Notes: a model not told the origin generated them from the sequence alone. 64,000 nucleotides of DNA from Tateyamaria sp. syn59 (GCF_007995245.1 NZ_VCBA01000022.1:1-64000); one strand, 5' to 3'; shown: positions 35,489 to 45,031, counted from the stretch's first letter. Made by a program: numbers and translations.

Positions 35489-37027
35489 CTAGTCTTGCGC
35501 CACTTCTGTCGATGCGTCCAAGCGGTCGCAAACAAAGCCATAGGCGGGCCATCTTACCGGGTCGGGTTGCTCAATGGGCACGGTGCGGCAGGACAGGCCC
35601 GGATTGCGATGCTCGATCCAGCGCAGCATCTGTTCGCCGTCCGTCGGGATCACCACACCGCCGACAGGACCCTCATCCGGGATCGCCTCCTCGGTTCGCC
35701 ATGTCACGCGGTAGATGGCCGGTTGCGGCACCTCGTCCAACAGCTCGTGATAGAGCGTCGCCATGCGCAGCCCGTAGGACATGGACACGACAGGCTGATC
35801 AACCGGCGCCTGCGCCATGACCGCATCCAGCGTGTCGACAAGTCCGGCGTAATCCGGCTCTCGCGCATCGAGATACAGCGCCATCTGCGCGGCCCGAAAC
35901 ACGCCCACAGTCAGCAAAAGGGCGCCAATCCACGGGCGCACCCGCGGCCAGCGCGCGACCCACCAGCCAATGGCCGCAATCGTCCCGATCAGAAGCGGGC
36001 CAAGAACCGGCAGGTGAAACGCCTGGATGTCATAGGCCCCGTACCAGATCATGAAGGGCACAAAGGCGAGCGCCGTGCCCAGCACCAGCGCGATGCTCAC
36101 CCAACGCACATCCCGACCGCGCCAGCCGACAGCGAACAGCACAAGGCCCAGGGCAATAACCGGCACCGACAGCATGGGATGGGCCTGGCTCAGGGTGCCC
36201 CACAGGACCAATGCGGTCTGCAGCGATTGCAGGCCAGAGCCATAGAGGTCGCCAAAGTAAGTGCCTGCAATATAGTCGCGCAACTCGGACACGGTAGGCG
36301 GAAGTGGAAGGTACTCTGAATAGGCCGTCGTGGGCGCATGCGTGACCCAGGCCAGGTACAGGTACTGGCTTGCCCCCACGGCCAGCAGGCCAACCACGGC
36401 CAGCAGAACCTTGGGCCGCAAGAGCTGGCGGTAATGCGTCGCCATCACCAGCAGCCCTACGGGCGCCAGCATCACCATCATCAAGTGATTGCCAAAGGAT
36501 AGCGCATAGATCGCGCAGGCGAGGATGAAGTACCGCGTGCGCTTTGTCTCGACAAAGAGGATCAGGGCAAAGACCACAGACAGGATAAAGGCGAGGGCGA
36601 GGGGGTAGACCTCTGCCTCTGTCGCCTGCACCGCCATCAGACCAGCACTGCCCAAGAGAAACGCCGCCGCCACCCCGAACAGCGCGCTGCGCGTCACCCG
36701 CCCCACGATCACAAAGCTCATGGCGACCGCCAGCGCACCGGGGATGGAGGCCATCGCAATCGTCATCACCCGCCACGGCTCGAACGGCAGATCCAGCGCG
36801 CGCACGAGCGTGCCGATCAGCAGCACAAACGGGTATCCCGGCCCGTGGACCAGGATCGACGTGTGGCCCAACGTCTGAAACTTGGCCGAGTCGCCCGCGT
36901 TCAACATGCCGCCAAGGCCGGGGAACAGCAGGTTGGAATAGTAGATCAGCCAGACCAGGAAAATCGCCACCGCCAGCCAGGGGCTTTGATATAGGGGGCG
37001 ACGGTGGGATGGGGTGTTACTGGACAT
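35489..37027 (-). CDS. DUF2723-type membrane glycosyltransferase (GT-C)
   Basis: 512-aa polytopic protein. The N-terminal loop NAGDSAKFQTLGHTSILVHGPGYPFVLLIG carries the DUF2723 pattern (acidic residue and HxPGYP), as in TMEM260/protein O-mannosyltransferase-like enzymes. About ten hydrophobic helices follow (AVAMSFVIVGRV, LALAFILSVVFALILFV, VLLAVVGLLAVGASQYLYLAW and others), then a soluble C-terminal part. It likely uses a polyprenyl-phosphate sugar on the periplasmic side. A good candidate consumer of the lipid-linked sugar predicted from genes at 39.4-45 kb. Confidence 0.8.
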   Translation of the reverse strand: MSSNTPSHRRPLYQSPWLAVAIFLVWLIYYSNLLFPGLGGMLNAGDSAKFQTLGHTSILVHGPGYPFVLLIGTLVRALDLPFEPWRVMTIAMASIPGALAVAMSFVIVGRVTRSALFGVAAAFLLGSAGLMAVQATEAEVYPLALAFILSVVFALILFVETKRTRYFILACAIYALSFGNHLMMVMLAPVGLLVMATHYRQLLRPKVLLAVVGLLAVGASQYLYLAWVTHAPTTAYSEYLPLPPTVSELRDYIAGTYFGDLYGSGLQSLQTALVLWGTLSQAHPMLSVPVIALGLVLFAVGWRGRDVRWVSIALVLGTALAFVPFMIWYGAYDIQAFHLPVLGPLLIGTIAAIGWWVARWPRVRPWIGALLLTVGVFRAAQMALYLDAREPDYAGLVDTLDAVMAQAPVDQPVVSMSYGLRMATLYHELLDEVPQPAIYRVTWRTEEAIPDEGPVGGVVIPTDGEQMLRWIEHRNPGLSCRTVPIEQPDPVRWPAYGFVCDRLDASTEVAQD

Positions 37028-37101
37028 GTGTTCAATTCAATTTCGGGGTCGGATGCGCGCCCCGCTTCACCGGGGCGGCGCACCGCGTGCCATGTCTTTC
37101 G

Positions 37102-38907
37102 TCACGGGGCCATGTGATGGGACGGAACATGAGCCGCCATCTCAAATTGCGGCACGCCAGCAGCCACCATGGGAGTAAACACCGTGCCGCCGATGCCAAA
37201 GGGCAGGTCAACATGCCGCGCGATGTCCTCGGCCTCCGGTTCCTGCGCAGGCGACAGCTGCGCATTGCCCACAACGGACACCGCACCGTCCTTGAGGCCG
37301 ACCTCACCCAGCATATCAATCTCCAGCCGGTCGCCCGCGATGGTCAGGCGCGAGATGCGCGCGGTGCCCGCCTCGATCCCCACATGCCCGTCGATCAGGT
37401 CGAAATAGGTCCGGCCCGCTGCGGGAATAAGCGGGCCCTTCTCCTTGGTCATGAACTGGCGCCCGTTGGCGAGGGTCTGCAGCGTTGCGGTAACGTCGCC
37501 ACCGCTCAGGCTACCGTCCTGCATCGACGCGGTGACGGCACCCGACAGACTGCCAAACAGCGCTCCAAGCGTGGCGCCGCGCCCGTCAAGCCGCAGATCG
37601 GCATCCAGCGCCCCTTCGGGCAATTGCGGCGTGCCGATCAGCCGGGCCTGCATCCGCTCTGCAATCGGTTGGCTGAGGCTGGTCATCGACGCGTCGGACA
37701 GCGCTGCGGCGACGTCAACCTCGCCCGTCTGCGTCACGCCCATCTGCGCTGAAAACCGGCCCAGCGTTTCGCTGTCAATCAGCACATCCAGCGACGCGCC
37801 TGCCGCCTTGGCGATCAAAGACACCGACACCGTGTCGATGTCCGTGCCACCGACGGACAGATCCTGCCCGGCGAGGGTAAAGTCGGCCTCCAGCCCGTTG
37901 ATCCAATTCGTCCTGATCGGGGCATCGGCCCAGTTTCCGACGTCCACCGCGTGCATCAGATCGGACACGGCCGCGTCCAGCCCCCGCTCAACGGCCAGCA
38001 GCTGGGCCAACACGGGCAGGTCGGCCCCCGCCGCACGCACGTGCAGATCACCGGTCAATGCAATCCCGCTGTGGGACACCGTGGCGTCAGAAATGCGGAT
38101 CGCCTCCGAGGTCATCGCAAAATGCCCGTCAATGGTCAGCGGCCTGCGCCCGAAGGCAGAGATATTCTCAACCACCTGCCGCACGTCGGCCAAAAGGCCG
38201 GTCTCGGGGTCGGCACTGCCCTGATCGGCAGGCACAGGCTCGTCCGCGGGATCAAATCGGATCGAAAGACTGCCCGCGCTGCCCACCTCGGAAAAGGCGC
38301 GGTGCGGATCGTCCAGCTGCAACCCGATGATGGCGCGGCGCGATCCGACGACAAAGTCGCCCTGAACCATCACGCCCTCGGACACGCCGGGCTGTGCGAT
38401 GGACAGGTTCAGATCCGACAGGTACATGGCGTCCGCCACATCCAGAACACCGTCGACGATTTCGATATGCGCAGGCGCAGCCGTGGCCTCTGCATCATCC
38501 GCCCAGTGACCAAACAGGGCGGCAACATCCAGACTGTCGAAGGTCAGGTGGGGACGGTGCAGATGCAGGCTGGCGATCTCGGCCTGCCCCTGCAGCAGCG
38601 GCGTCGGGCGCAGGGTCGCGTCGATCCGCGCCACGCTCAGCGCACCCTGATCGTCGCCCAACTCAACAATCGGATCGGCCACCACGACCCGCAGGTCGGG
38701 GCGCACGGTCACTGCACTGTCGTCGCGCAGATCAGCATGCGCACCGGCGATGCGCCCGATCTCGGCATTGATCCCGGTGCGCGCAATCGCATCAAGGTCA
38801 GGTTTGGAAAAGACAAACAGCGCACCGGCGCCGCCCAGGACAAGCGCGGATGCAACCAGACCCCGGCGCAGCCAAGGGGCGCGTGTATCTTGGCGTTTTG
38901 GTCCCAT
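37102..38907 (-). CDS. AsmA-family protein
   Basis: 601-aa protein with one N-terminal membrane anchor (WLRRGLVASALVLGGAGALFVFSKP) and a long periplasmic region with AsmA-type repeats. The C-terminal AsmA domain is visible in LRLDGRGATLGALFGSLSGAVTASMQDGSLSG and GRTYFDLIDGHVGIEAGTARISRLTIAGDRLEIDMLGEVGLKDG. AsmA-family proteins carry phospholipid or assist outer-membrane assembly. Start at 38907 behind GGGAGGAGG. Divergent to the HAD-UbiA gene; not obviously coupled to it. Confidence 0.82.
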   Translation of the reverse strand: MGPKRQDTRAPWLRRGLVASALVLGGAGALFVFSKPDLDAIARTGINAEIGRIAGAHADLRDDSAVTVRPDLRVVVADPIVELGDDQGALSVARIDATLRPTPLLQGQAEIASLHLHRPHLTFDSLDVAALFGHWADDAEATAAPAHIEIVDGVLDVADAMYLSDLNLSIAQPGVSEGVMVQGDFVVGSRRAIIGLQLDDPHRAFSEVGSAGSLSIRFDPADEPVPADQGSADPETGLLADVRQVVENISAFGRRPLTIDGHFAMTSEAIRISDATVSHSGIALTGDLHVRAAGADLPVLAQLLAVERGLDAAVSDLMHAVDVGNWADAPIRTNWINGLEADFTLAGQDLSVGGTDIDTVSVSLIAKAAGASLDVLIDSETLGRFSAQMGVTQTGEVDVAAALSDASMTSLSQPIAERMQARLIGTPQLPEGALDADLRLDGRGATLGALFGSLSGAVTASMQDGSLSGGDVTATLQTLANGRQFMTKEKGPLIPAAGRTYFDLIDGHVGIEAGTARISRLTIAGDRLEIDMLGEVGLKDGAVSVVGNAQLSPAQEPEAEDIARHVDLPFGIGGTVFTPMVAAGVPQFEMAAHVPSHHMAP

Positions 38908-39381
38908 GCTCCTCCTCCCGGCACGCCTGCAGAAATCAGGCGGCTGAACGGCACTCGAACAATCATGCGTCGGGCCATACGGACCCCGCAGGCCGCTTCG
39001 GCAGCGATTCCTGCGGCGGCACAGCTTAGATACGGTTTGGTGTGCCGCGTACGCAATGTGCCCGCCAGCGGTGCGGCATCTGCCGCGTATTTTCCGGCCT
39101 TCTGCCGCCGATGATCCCTGCAATTGGGCGCATCCCTGCCGATGCTCAAGAGGCTTTTGGAACAGATTTGCAACGGTTTTACTTTTGCAGACACGGTGCC
39201 GCGGCGGCCGTGAATGCCGCCTTGGGCACATAAACCATGTGGGCGCCATGTGGGGCGGATGGCGGTCGTACCGCCCGCCGCAATACAGGCGGCAGCACGA
39301 GACACAAGGGTGTGCGGCGGCACCGCCGACACACGATCAAACGGCCCGAGACGGGACCAGAACCCAGAGAAAGAGACGCGC
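38908..39381. promoter_or_regulatory. Divergent non-coding region between asmA and the HAD-UbiA operon
   Basis: 474-bp region holding the promoters of both divergent units. No convincing -35/-10 pair, operator or small gene was identified. Short open frames run through it on both strands but lack coding character. Confidence 0.35.
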
Positions 39382-40926
39382 ATGACGGTCAAAAACCATG
39401 TCGAAAGCCTTTCAAACTCTGACATGACAGAGGTGCAGGGCGGCGCCCGCGCCACCGCCGTTGACGACGACACGGCTGCGGCACTTCCGAACCTGCCCGA
39501 CCTCGAAACCGCTGTGGACACACCGCTGGTGGTTGACCTGGATGGCACGCTTTTGCGGTCCGACCTGCTGGTCGAAACCGCCTTTCGCCGCCTCGGCCGC
39601 GCGCCGGGCTCTGTCTTCGGCATGCTGGGCGCATTGAACCAGGGCCGCGCACCGCTCAAGGAATACCTCTGCGCAGGGGCCGACTGCGCGCCCGAAACGC
39701 TGCCTTATGACAAGACGATCCTGTCGATGATCCGCCTCGCCCAACTGGCCGGGCGCAAGGTCTACCTGGCCTCCGGTTCGCACGAGGACATGGTCAAGGC
39801 CGTCGCCGACCACCTCGGCCTCTTCACCGGCTATTACGCGACCACCGCCACGGTCAATCTGTCGGGCCGGGCCAAGGCTGACCTGCTGGTCAAGGAGTTC
39901 GGCGAGAAGGGCTTTGACTACATCGGCAACGCCGCCGCCGACCTGCCGGTTTGGGAACACGCGCGCCAACCCATCGCCATCCGCACCCCGCCCAGCGTCT
40001 CTTCACGGCTGCGCAAGATGGCCCCCCACGCCCAGTTCATCGAAGATCGCGGCGCCACCCTGCGCGACTGGGCCCGGCAATTCCGGGTGCATCAATACGC
40101 CAAGAACGCGCTGATCTTCGTTCCGATGATCGCCGCCCACGCGCTCAGCTTCCAGAACCTGTTCATCTCGGTGGTGGCCGCACTGGCCTTCTGCATGGCG
40201 GCCTCAGCCTGCTACATCCTGAACGATCTCGTGGACCTGCAGGATGACCGCGCCCACCGCACCAAACGCAACCGTCCACTGGCGCGGGGGGACATCCCCC
40301 TGATCCACGCCATGCTGGCGATACCCATCCTCCTGGTCCTCGCCGGTGTTCTGGCACTCTCGATCTCATGGGCCTTCACCGTGGTCCTTTCGGCCTATTT
40401 CGCGATGACGACAGCCTATTCCTTCTACCTCAAACAGGTTCTGCTGGTGGACGTGCTCACGCTCGCCGGGCTCTACACCATGAGGCTGCTTGGCGGTGCC
40501 GTCGCCTTCGGCGTCACGCTGTCGTCCTGGCTGCTGGTCTTTGCCCTGTCGATCTTCGTCTCGCTGGCGCTGATGAAGCGCTTTGTCGAACTGACGGCCT
40601 GCGCCGACGCCGACCGCGCCTCGCCCGAGAACCGGGATTACGAAAACGTCGACCTCAGCATGATCGCAGCACTCTCGGCGGCGGCAGGCTTCAACGCGGT
40701 GACGGTCCTTGCGCTCTATGTCTCGGGCCACACGGTCACGCAGCTTTACAGCCGCCCCGAAATCCTTCTGCTGGTCTGCCCGATCATGACCTACTGGATC
40801 GGCCGCGCCCTCATCCTCGCGCAGCGGCGGCAGATGCAGGACGACCCGGTGGTCTTTGCCATCAAGGACCCGATGAGCCGGATCAGCGGCCTTGCCATGC
40901 TGGCCGTCTTCGTGCTTGCGATCTGA
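39382..40926 (+). CDS. HAD-UbiA fusion: polyprenyl-phosphate phosphoribosyltransferase-like
   Basis: 514-aa protein. Residues 1-220 are a HAD phosphatase-like domain (VVDLDGTLLRSD, nucleophile Asp52; YLASGSHEDM; FDYIGNAAADLPVWEHA). Residues about 240-514 are a UbiA prenyltransferase with NDLVDLQDDRAHRTKRNRP (aspartate-rich motif near 279-297) and several membrane helices. Mycobacterial Rv3806c is a UbiA enzyme that joins PRPP to decaprenyl phosphate; the fused HAD domain could remove the 5-phosphate, a job done there by a separate protein. The start at 39382 is the last ATG before clear coding. The next four genes complete the arabinose-lipid set. Confidence 0.87.
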   Translation: MTVKNHVESLSNSDMTEVQGGARATAVDDDTAAALPNLPDLETAVDTPLVVDLDGTLLRSDLLVETAFRRLGRAPGSVFGMLGALNQGRAPLKEYLCAGADCAPETLPYDKTILSMIRLAQLAGRKVYLASGSHEDMVKAVADHLGLFTGYYATTATVNLSGRAKADLLVKEFGEKGFDYIGNAAADLPVWEHARQPIAIRTPPSVSSRLRKMAPHAQFIEDRGATLRDWARQFRVHQYAKNALIFVPMIAAHALSFQNLFISVVAALAFCMAASACYILNDLVDLQDDRAHRTKRNRPLARGDIPLIHAMLAIPILLVLAGVLALSISWAFTVVLSAYFAMTTAYSFYLKQVLLVDVLTLAGLYTMRLLGGAVAFGVTLSSWLLVFALSIFVSLALMKRFVELTACADADRASPENRDYENVDLSMIAALSAAAGFNAVTVLALYVSGHTVTQLYSRPEILLLVCPIMTYWIGRALILAQRRQMQDDPVVFAIKDPMSRISGLAMLAVFVLAI

Positions 40927-40937
40927 CGAGCCACCTC

Positions 40938-41357
40938 ATGTTCAAGTCCCTGTCCCAAGGCCACCCGATTGCGCGCTACGCGGTCACCGCCGTCCTGTCC
41001 GTGCTGGCCAACCTGATCGCGCAAGAGGCGACGGTGCAAAGCCTGCCCACGGCACACCTGATGGTGTCCATCGTCGTTGGCACGCTTGTCGGCTTCTTCA
41101 TGAAGTACGTCATCGACAAAACATGGACCTTCCGCGAGGCCTATACGTCTCCCCGCGGCGAGGCGCAGCGCATCACCCTCTCGGGCCTGTTCAGCGTGGC
41201 GACCACGATCATCTTCTGGTCATTCGAACTGGGCTTCTACGCCATCTGGCAGACGGACTTTGCCAAGTATCTCGGCGCCGTCATCGGCCTCAGCATCGGC
41301 TACGTCCTGAAATTCTGGCTCGACCGTCGCCACGTGTTCCGCGAGGCCACGGTATGA
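40938..41357 (+). CDS. GtrA-family membrane protein
   Basis: 139-aa protein with four hydrophobic helices and GtrA signatures: HPIARYAVTAVLSVLANLIAQ, VVGTLVGFFMKYVIDKTWTFRE and GAVIGLSIGYVLKFWLDRRHVF. GtrA proteins flip or position polyprenyl-phosphate sugars; mycobacterial Rv3789, beside dprE1, belongs to this family. It overlaps the next gene by ATGA. Confidence 0.9.
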   Translation: MFKSLSQGHPIARYAVTAVLSVLANLIAQEATVQSLPTAHLMVSIVVGTLVGFFMKYVIDKTWTFREAYTSPRGEAQRITLSGLFSVATTIIFWSFELGFYAIWQTDFAKYLGAVIGLSIGYVLKFWLDRRHVFREATV

Positions 41358-42679
41358 AGGATCTCAGCGGTTGGGGCCGGTATCCCCGCCTGTCCGGGCC
41401 ACTTGGCATGGCACGGGACACTGGTCCTGCGGCCACTGCCACAGCGACGCTACCCGGCGTGATTGCCCGCGGCCTCGGCCGATCCTACGGAGACGCAGCC
41501 ATCGGGCGGGACAATACGATTGACGCCACCGGATTAAACCGGATGCAGTCCTTTGACCCCAAAACAGGCATCCTGGCGGTCGAGGCGGGCGTGCCCCTCG
41601 CCGACATCATCGACACTTTCCTGCCGCAGGGCTACTTCCCCTGCGCTGTCCCCGGCACGCGCTTTGTCACTGTCGGCGGCATGATCGCCTCGGACGTGCA
41701 TGGCAAGAACCAGCATATCCACGGCACCTTCGGCGACCATGTGGCATGGCTGATGCTCGCGCTGCCCGACGGGCGGGTCATGCGGTGCGGCCCCCAGGAA
41801 AACGCGGACCTCTTCAAGGCAACCATCGGCGGCATGGGCCTCACCGGCACGATCCTGTCCGCAGGCTTCCGGCTCAAACAAGTCGAAACCGGCTGGATCC
41901 GCCAAACCACCCACGTCGCCGCCAGTCTGGGCGAGGCGGTGCAACTCCTCAGCCAAACCGCCAACGCCACCTACACCGTCGCCTGGATCGACGTTCTGGC
42001 CCGCGGCGCGTCCCTTGGCCGCTCCCTGATCCTCGAAGGGGCACACGCCACAGCCGACGACCTGCCATGGGGCGACGTGCGCTTTCCGCCCTCCACCAAT
42101 GGCCGCCTCGCCGTGCCCATGGACATGCCCGGCTGGCTTCTGAACGGCATGACCGTCCGCGCCTTCAATGAACTCTACTACCGAAACGGCGCGCGCAAGG
42201 CCGGGCAGACCACCACCGTCCCATGGGACAGCTACTTCTTCCCGCTCGACGGCATCGCGCATTGGAACCGCATCTACGGGCGGCGCGGTTTTGTCCAACA
42301 CCAATGCGTCATCCCCGAGGCCAAAGCTGAAAGCGTCGTCGCGGGCATCCTCGAACGGATCTCCCGCCACGGGGCAGGGTCCTTCCTCGCCGTCCTCAAA
42401 CGGCTCGCACCGGGATCAGGCCTCATGTCCTTCCCGATGGAGGGGCTGACGCTCGCCCTCGACATCCCGTTCAGCGAAAAACTGAAACCGCTGCTGGCCG
42501 AGATCGACGCACTTGTCGTCGACGCAGGCGGCCGCCTGTATCTCGCCAAGGATGCCACCCAATCGCCCGCGACCTTCGCAGCGGGCTACCCCAATCTCGA
42601 CCGATTCAAAACGCTCCGAGACGAGATTGGCGCAACGGGCCGCATGGCCTCAAAACTATCGGAAAGACTTGGACTATGA
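41354..42679 (+). CDS. dprE1: DprE1-like FAD-dependent decaprenylphosphoryl-ribose oxidase
   Basis: 441-aa VAO-type flavoenzyme. The PP-loop is RGLGRSYGDAAIGRD; HGKNQH contains His116, matching the FAD-linked His of mycobacterial DprE1; GTFGDHVAWL and GGMGLTGTI follow. YLAKDA holds Lys399, equivalent to catalytic Lys418. The position of mycobacterial Cys387 (target of benzothiazinones) is Ala368 here, with the same 31-residue spacing to the Lys. The enzyme would oxidise the 2'-OH of polyprenyl-phosphoryl-ribose. It is coupled by ATGA overlaps to GtrA upstream and DprE2 downstream. Family alternatives (alditol or lactone oxidases) are unlikely in this context. Confidence 0.9.
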   Translation: MKDLSGWGRYPRLSGPLGMARDTGPAATATATLPGVIARGLGRSYGDAAIGRDNTIDATGLNRMQSFDPKTGILAVEAGVPLADIIDTFLPQGYFPCAVPGTRFVTVGGMIASDVHGKNQHIHGTFGDHVAWLMLALPDGRVMRCGPQENADLFKATIGGMGLTGTILSAGFRLKQVETGWIRQTTHVAASLGEAVQLLSQTANATYTVAWIDVLARGASLGRSLILEGAHATADDLPWGDVRFPPSTNGRLAVPMDMPGWLLNGMTVRAFNELYYRNGARKAGQTTTVPWDSYFFPLDGIAHWNRIYGRRGFVQHQCVIPEAKAESVVAGILERISRHGAGSFLAVLKRLAPGSGLMSFPMEGLTLALDIPFSEKLKPLLAEIDALVVDAGGRLYLAKDATQSPATFAAGYPNLDRFKTLRDEIGATGRMASKLSERLGL

Positions 42680-43437
42680 CGGACACGGATCGGCACAATT
42701 CGCCGAAAAGCCTGCTTGTGGTGGGCGGCACCTCTGACATCGGGCGGGCGGTCGCGTCCACCTATGCCGCACGGGGGTGGCAGGTCACCCTCGCCGCACG
42801 CGACACCGAAGGGGCCGGGCGCAACGCCGACGACATCCGCACCCGCACCGGCGCGCATCAGGTGGCGGTCCAGCACCTCGACATCCTCGACACCGGCAGC
42901 TTCGAGCCGTTCCTCGACGGCCTCGACGCGCTGCCAGACACGGTGGTCTGCGTCGTCGGCATGCTTGGCGACCAGACCCGCGCACAGGAAGACGCGGACC
43001 ACGCCACCACCGTCATGCGCACCAATTTCGAAGGGCCCGCGCTGTTCCTTGAAATGGCCGCGGCCCGCTTCGCTGCACGCGGGCACGGCCTGATCGTCGG
43101 CGTCAGCTCGGTCGCGGGCGACCGGGGGCGGGCATCGAACTACGTCTACGGCGCGGCCAAGGCCGGGTTCAGCGCTTACCTGTCGGGCCTGCGCAACCGG
43201 CTGGGCAAAACCGACGTCCACATCGCAACCGTCAAACCCGGCTTCGTCAACACCAGCATGACCGCCGACATGGACCTGATCGGCCCGCTCACGGCAGAGC
43301 CCGAGGCGGTCGCCGACCGCATCGCAGCCCTCGAAACCCGACCCTCCGACGTCGTCTATGTCCTGCGCGCGTGGCGGCTCGTCATGTTCATCATCCGCGC
43401 CATCCCCGAAGCCCTGTTCAAAAAGCTCAGCCTGTGA
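42676..43437 (+). CDS. dprE2: DprE2-like short-chain reductase
   Basis: 253-aa SDR. Nucleotide-binding GGTSDIGRAVA, catalytic Ser in GVSSVAGDRGRASN and the YVYGAAKAG motif (Tyr-x-x-x-Lys) are present, with a C-terminal hydrophobic stretch as in DprE2. It would reduce the 2-keto intermediate from DprE1 to polyprenyl-phosphoryl-arabinose. The start overlaps the dprE1 stop by four bases. Confidence 0.9.
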   Translation: MTDTDRHNSPKSLLVVGGTSDIGRAVASTYAARGWQVTLAARDTEGAGRNADDIRTRTGAHQVAVQHLDILDTGSFEPFLDGLDALPDTVVCVVGMLGDQTRAQEDADHATTVMRTNFEGPALFLEMAAARFAARGHGLIVGVSSVAGDRGRASNYVYGAAKAGFSAYLSGLRNRLGKTDVHIATVKPGFVNTSMTADMDLIGPLTAEPEAVADRIAALETRPSDVVYVLRAWRLVMFIIRAIPEALFKKLSL

Positions 43438-43447
43438 GGTGCCCGGC

Positions 43448-45031
43448 ATGTCACGATTAAGCAGCTCTCCCATCACCCTCGCCACATGGGCCACCACGCT
43501 CATCTGCGCTGCCCTCTTGGTGGCGCCCGGGGTCACCGCCTCGTCCATGTATTTCAACGACATCCTGATCTTCCTCGACGGCGCCTACCGCGTGGTCGAA
43601 GGGCAGGTGCCCAACCGCGACTTCCACACAGCACTCGGCCCCCTAAACTTCTACCTGCCCGGCTTGGGCTACTGGCTGACCGACCGGCTCGGCATGGCAA
43701 TGCCCGTGGGCATGGCGGCGCTTATGCTGGTGACGGCACCCATTATCGTCCACGTCTTCGGCACAAGGCTGCGCCCCCTGATCGGCGTACCACTTGCCAT
43801 CTTCCTCGTGCTCTTGCTCGCCACCCCCATGAACCCGGGCGAGATCCCGGCCAAGATCTCTTTCGCCATGTTCTACAACCGCATCGGCTGGGCGCTTCTG
43901 GGCGTGCTGCTGGTGCTGCACCTGCAACCATCACAACCCGTACGCGGGCAGGGGTGGCTCGACGCCGGATCGGCAGCCATCCTGACCATGCTGCTCTTCT
44001 ATACCAAGATGACCTACGGCGTCGTCGCCCTCAGCTTCCTCGCCATCCTGCTGCTGCAACGCGCGCAGCGCGGTTGGGCGGCTGGGGCCATCGGGCTCTG
44101 CATCGCCATCGGCCTGCTGGTCGAGGCGATCTGGGGCGGCACGCGCATGCACATCGCCGACCTGATCGAAGCAACCAAGGTCAGCGGCGTCATCGAATCC
44201 TACATCTACGTGCGCTCCTTCATGCGGGTATCCGGCGAATACATCGTCTTCGCCCTTATCGCAGGCCTCGCGCTCTGGCATCGCCCGCACATCACCGACA
44301 TCCTGTTCTACCTGCTCTGCGGCACCGCGGGCTTTGCTCTGATCAACCAGAACTTCCAGCACATCGGGATCATCACCATGCTGGTCGGCGGCGCCGTCGC
44401 GGCAGAGATCATGATGCGGCACAAACGACCGAATGCCTCCATCACGATGAAAAGCCTCGTCCAAGGCGCCCCCCTTGCCATCAGCGTCCTGCTCCTGCCC
44501 ATCGCGCTGTCATCCGCAGCAGCGGTCGGCATCCACGCTTACATGGCCAGCATCCGCGCAGGCTTCGCGCTCGAAACGCCGAACGGCACGGACATCCGCA
44601 TCGTCAACATCTTCAACCGAGGCCAATACGACTTCTACCGCCGCTACGGTCAAAGCCTCGGCAGCGGTGCGGCCCTCATTGCCTCGTTGGAAAAGCCCGA
44701 TGCGCGCGTGCTGGTGATGGACTTCGTCAGCCCCTTCGCGTCACTCGCGGGCCTACCGCCCCAAGACGGCGGCAACGCCTGGATGCACGACAACCGCAAT
44801 TTCGACATGCAGGTCCACTTGCCCGCCGAAGAGATGCTGGGCGGCGTCGACGTGGTCATGATCCCAAAACAGCCCGTGGCCGAGGGGACCACCCAGAAGA
44901 TGCGGCAAATCTACGGCCCCTATCTCGAACGGTATTTCGAGCAGACGCGCAGCACCAACTTATGGATCCTCTACGAACGCCGTCCGGTGCCGGAGGCCGT
45001 CACCCGACCCACCGGCCCGCAAAGCAGCTGA
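43448..45031 (+). CDS. Polytopic membrane protein, putative GT-C arabinosyl/ribosyltransferase
   Basis: 527-aa protein with about ten membrane helices and a periplasmic C-terminal part. After helix 1 the loop YFNDILIFLDGAYRVVEGQVPNRDF with acidic residues resembles the catalytic loop of GT-C enzymes, and ALGPLNFYLPGLGYWLTD follows. It sits where the arabinofuranosyltransferase AftA lies in mycobacteria (after dprE2), so it probably transfers the lipid-linked pentose to a glycan or protein. No strong sequence match to AftA itself is claimed. Confidence 0.75.
   Translation: MSRLSSSPITLATWATTLICAALLVAPGVTASSMYFNDILIFLDGAYRVVEGQVPNRDFHTALGPLNFYLPGLGYWLTDRLGMAMPVGMAALMLVTAPIIVHVFGTRLRPLIGVPLAIFLVLLLATPMNPGEIPAKISFAMFYNRIGWALLGVLLVLHLQPSQPVRGQGWLDAGSAAILTMLLFYTKMTYGVVALSFLAILLLQRAQRGWAAGAIGLCIAIGLLVEAIWGGTRMHIADLIEATKVSGVIESYIYVRSFMRVSGEYIVFALIAGLALWHRPHITDILFYLLCGTAGFALINQNFQHIGIITMLVGGAVAAEIMMRHKRPNASITMKSLVQGAPLAISVLLLPIALSSAAAVGIHAYMASIRAGFALETPNGTDIRIVNIFNRGQYDFYRRYGQSLGSGAALIASLEKPDARVLVMDFVSPFASLAGLPPQDGGNAWMHDNRNFDMQVHLPAEEMLGGVDVVMIPKQPVAEGTTQKMRQIYGPYLERYFEQTRSTNLWILYERRPVPEAVTRPTGPQSS

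Noticed and set aside
41354-42679. Generic alditol or gulonolactone oxidase
   Set aside because: Motif spacing and the flanking UbiA, GtrA and DprE2-like genes fit DprE1 much better.
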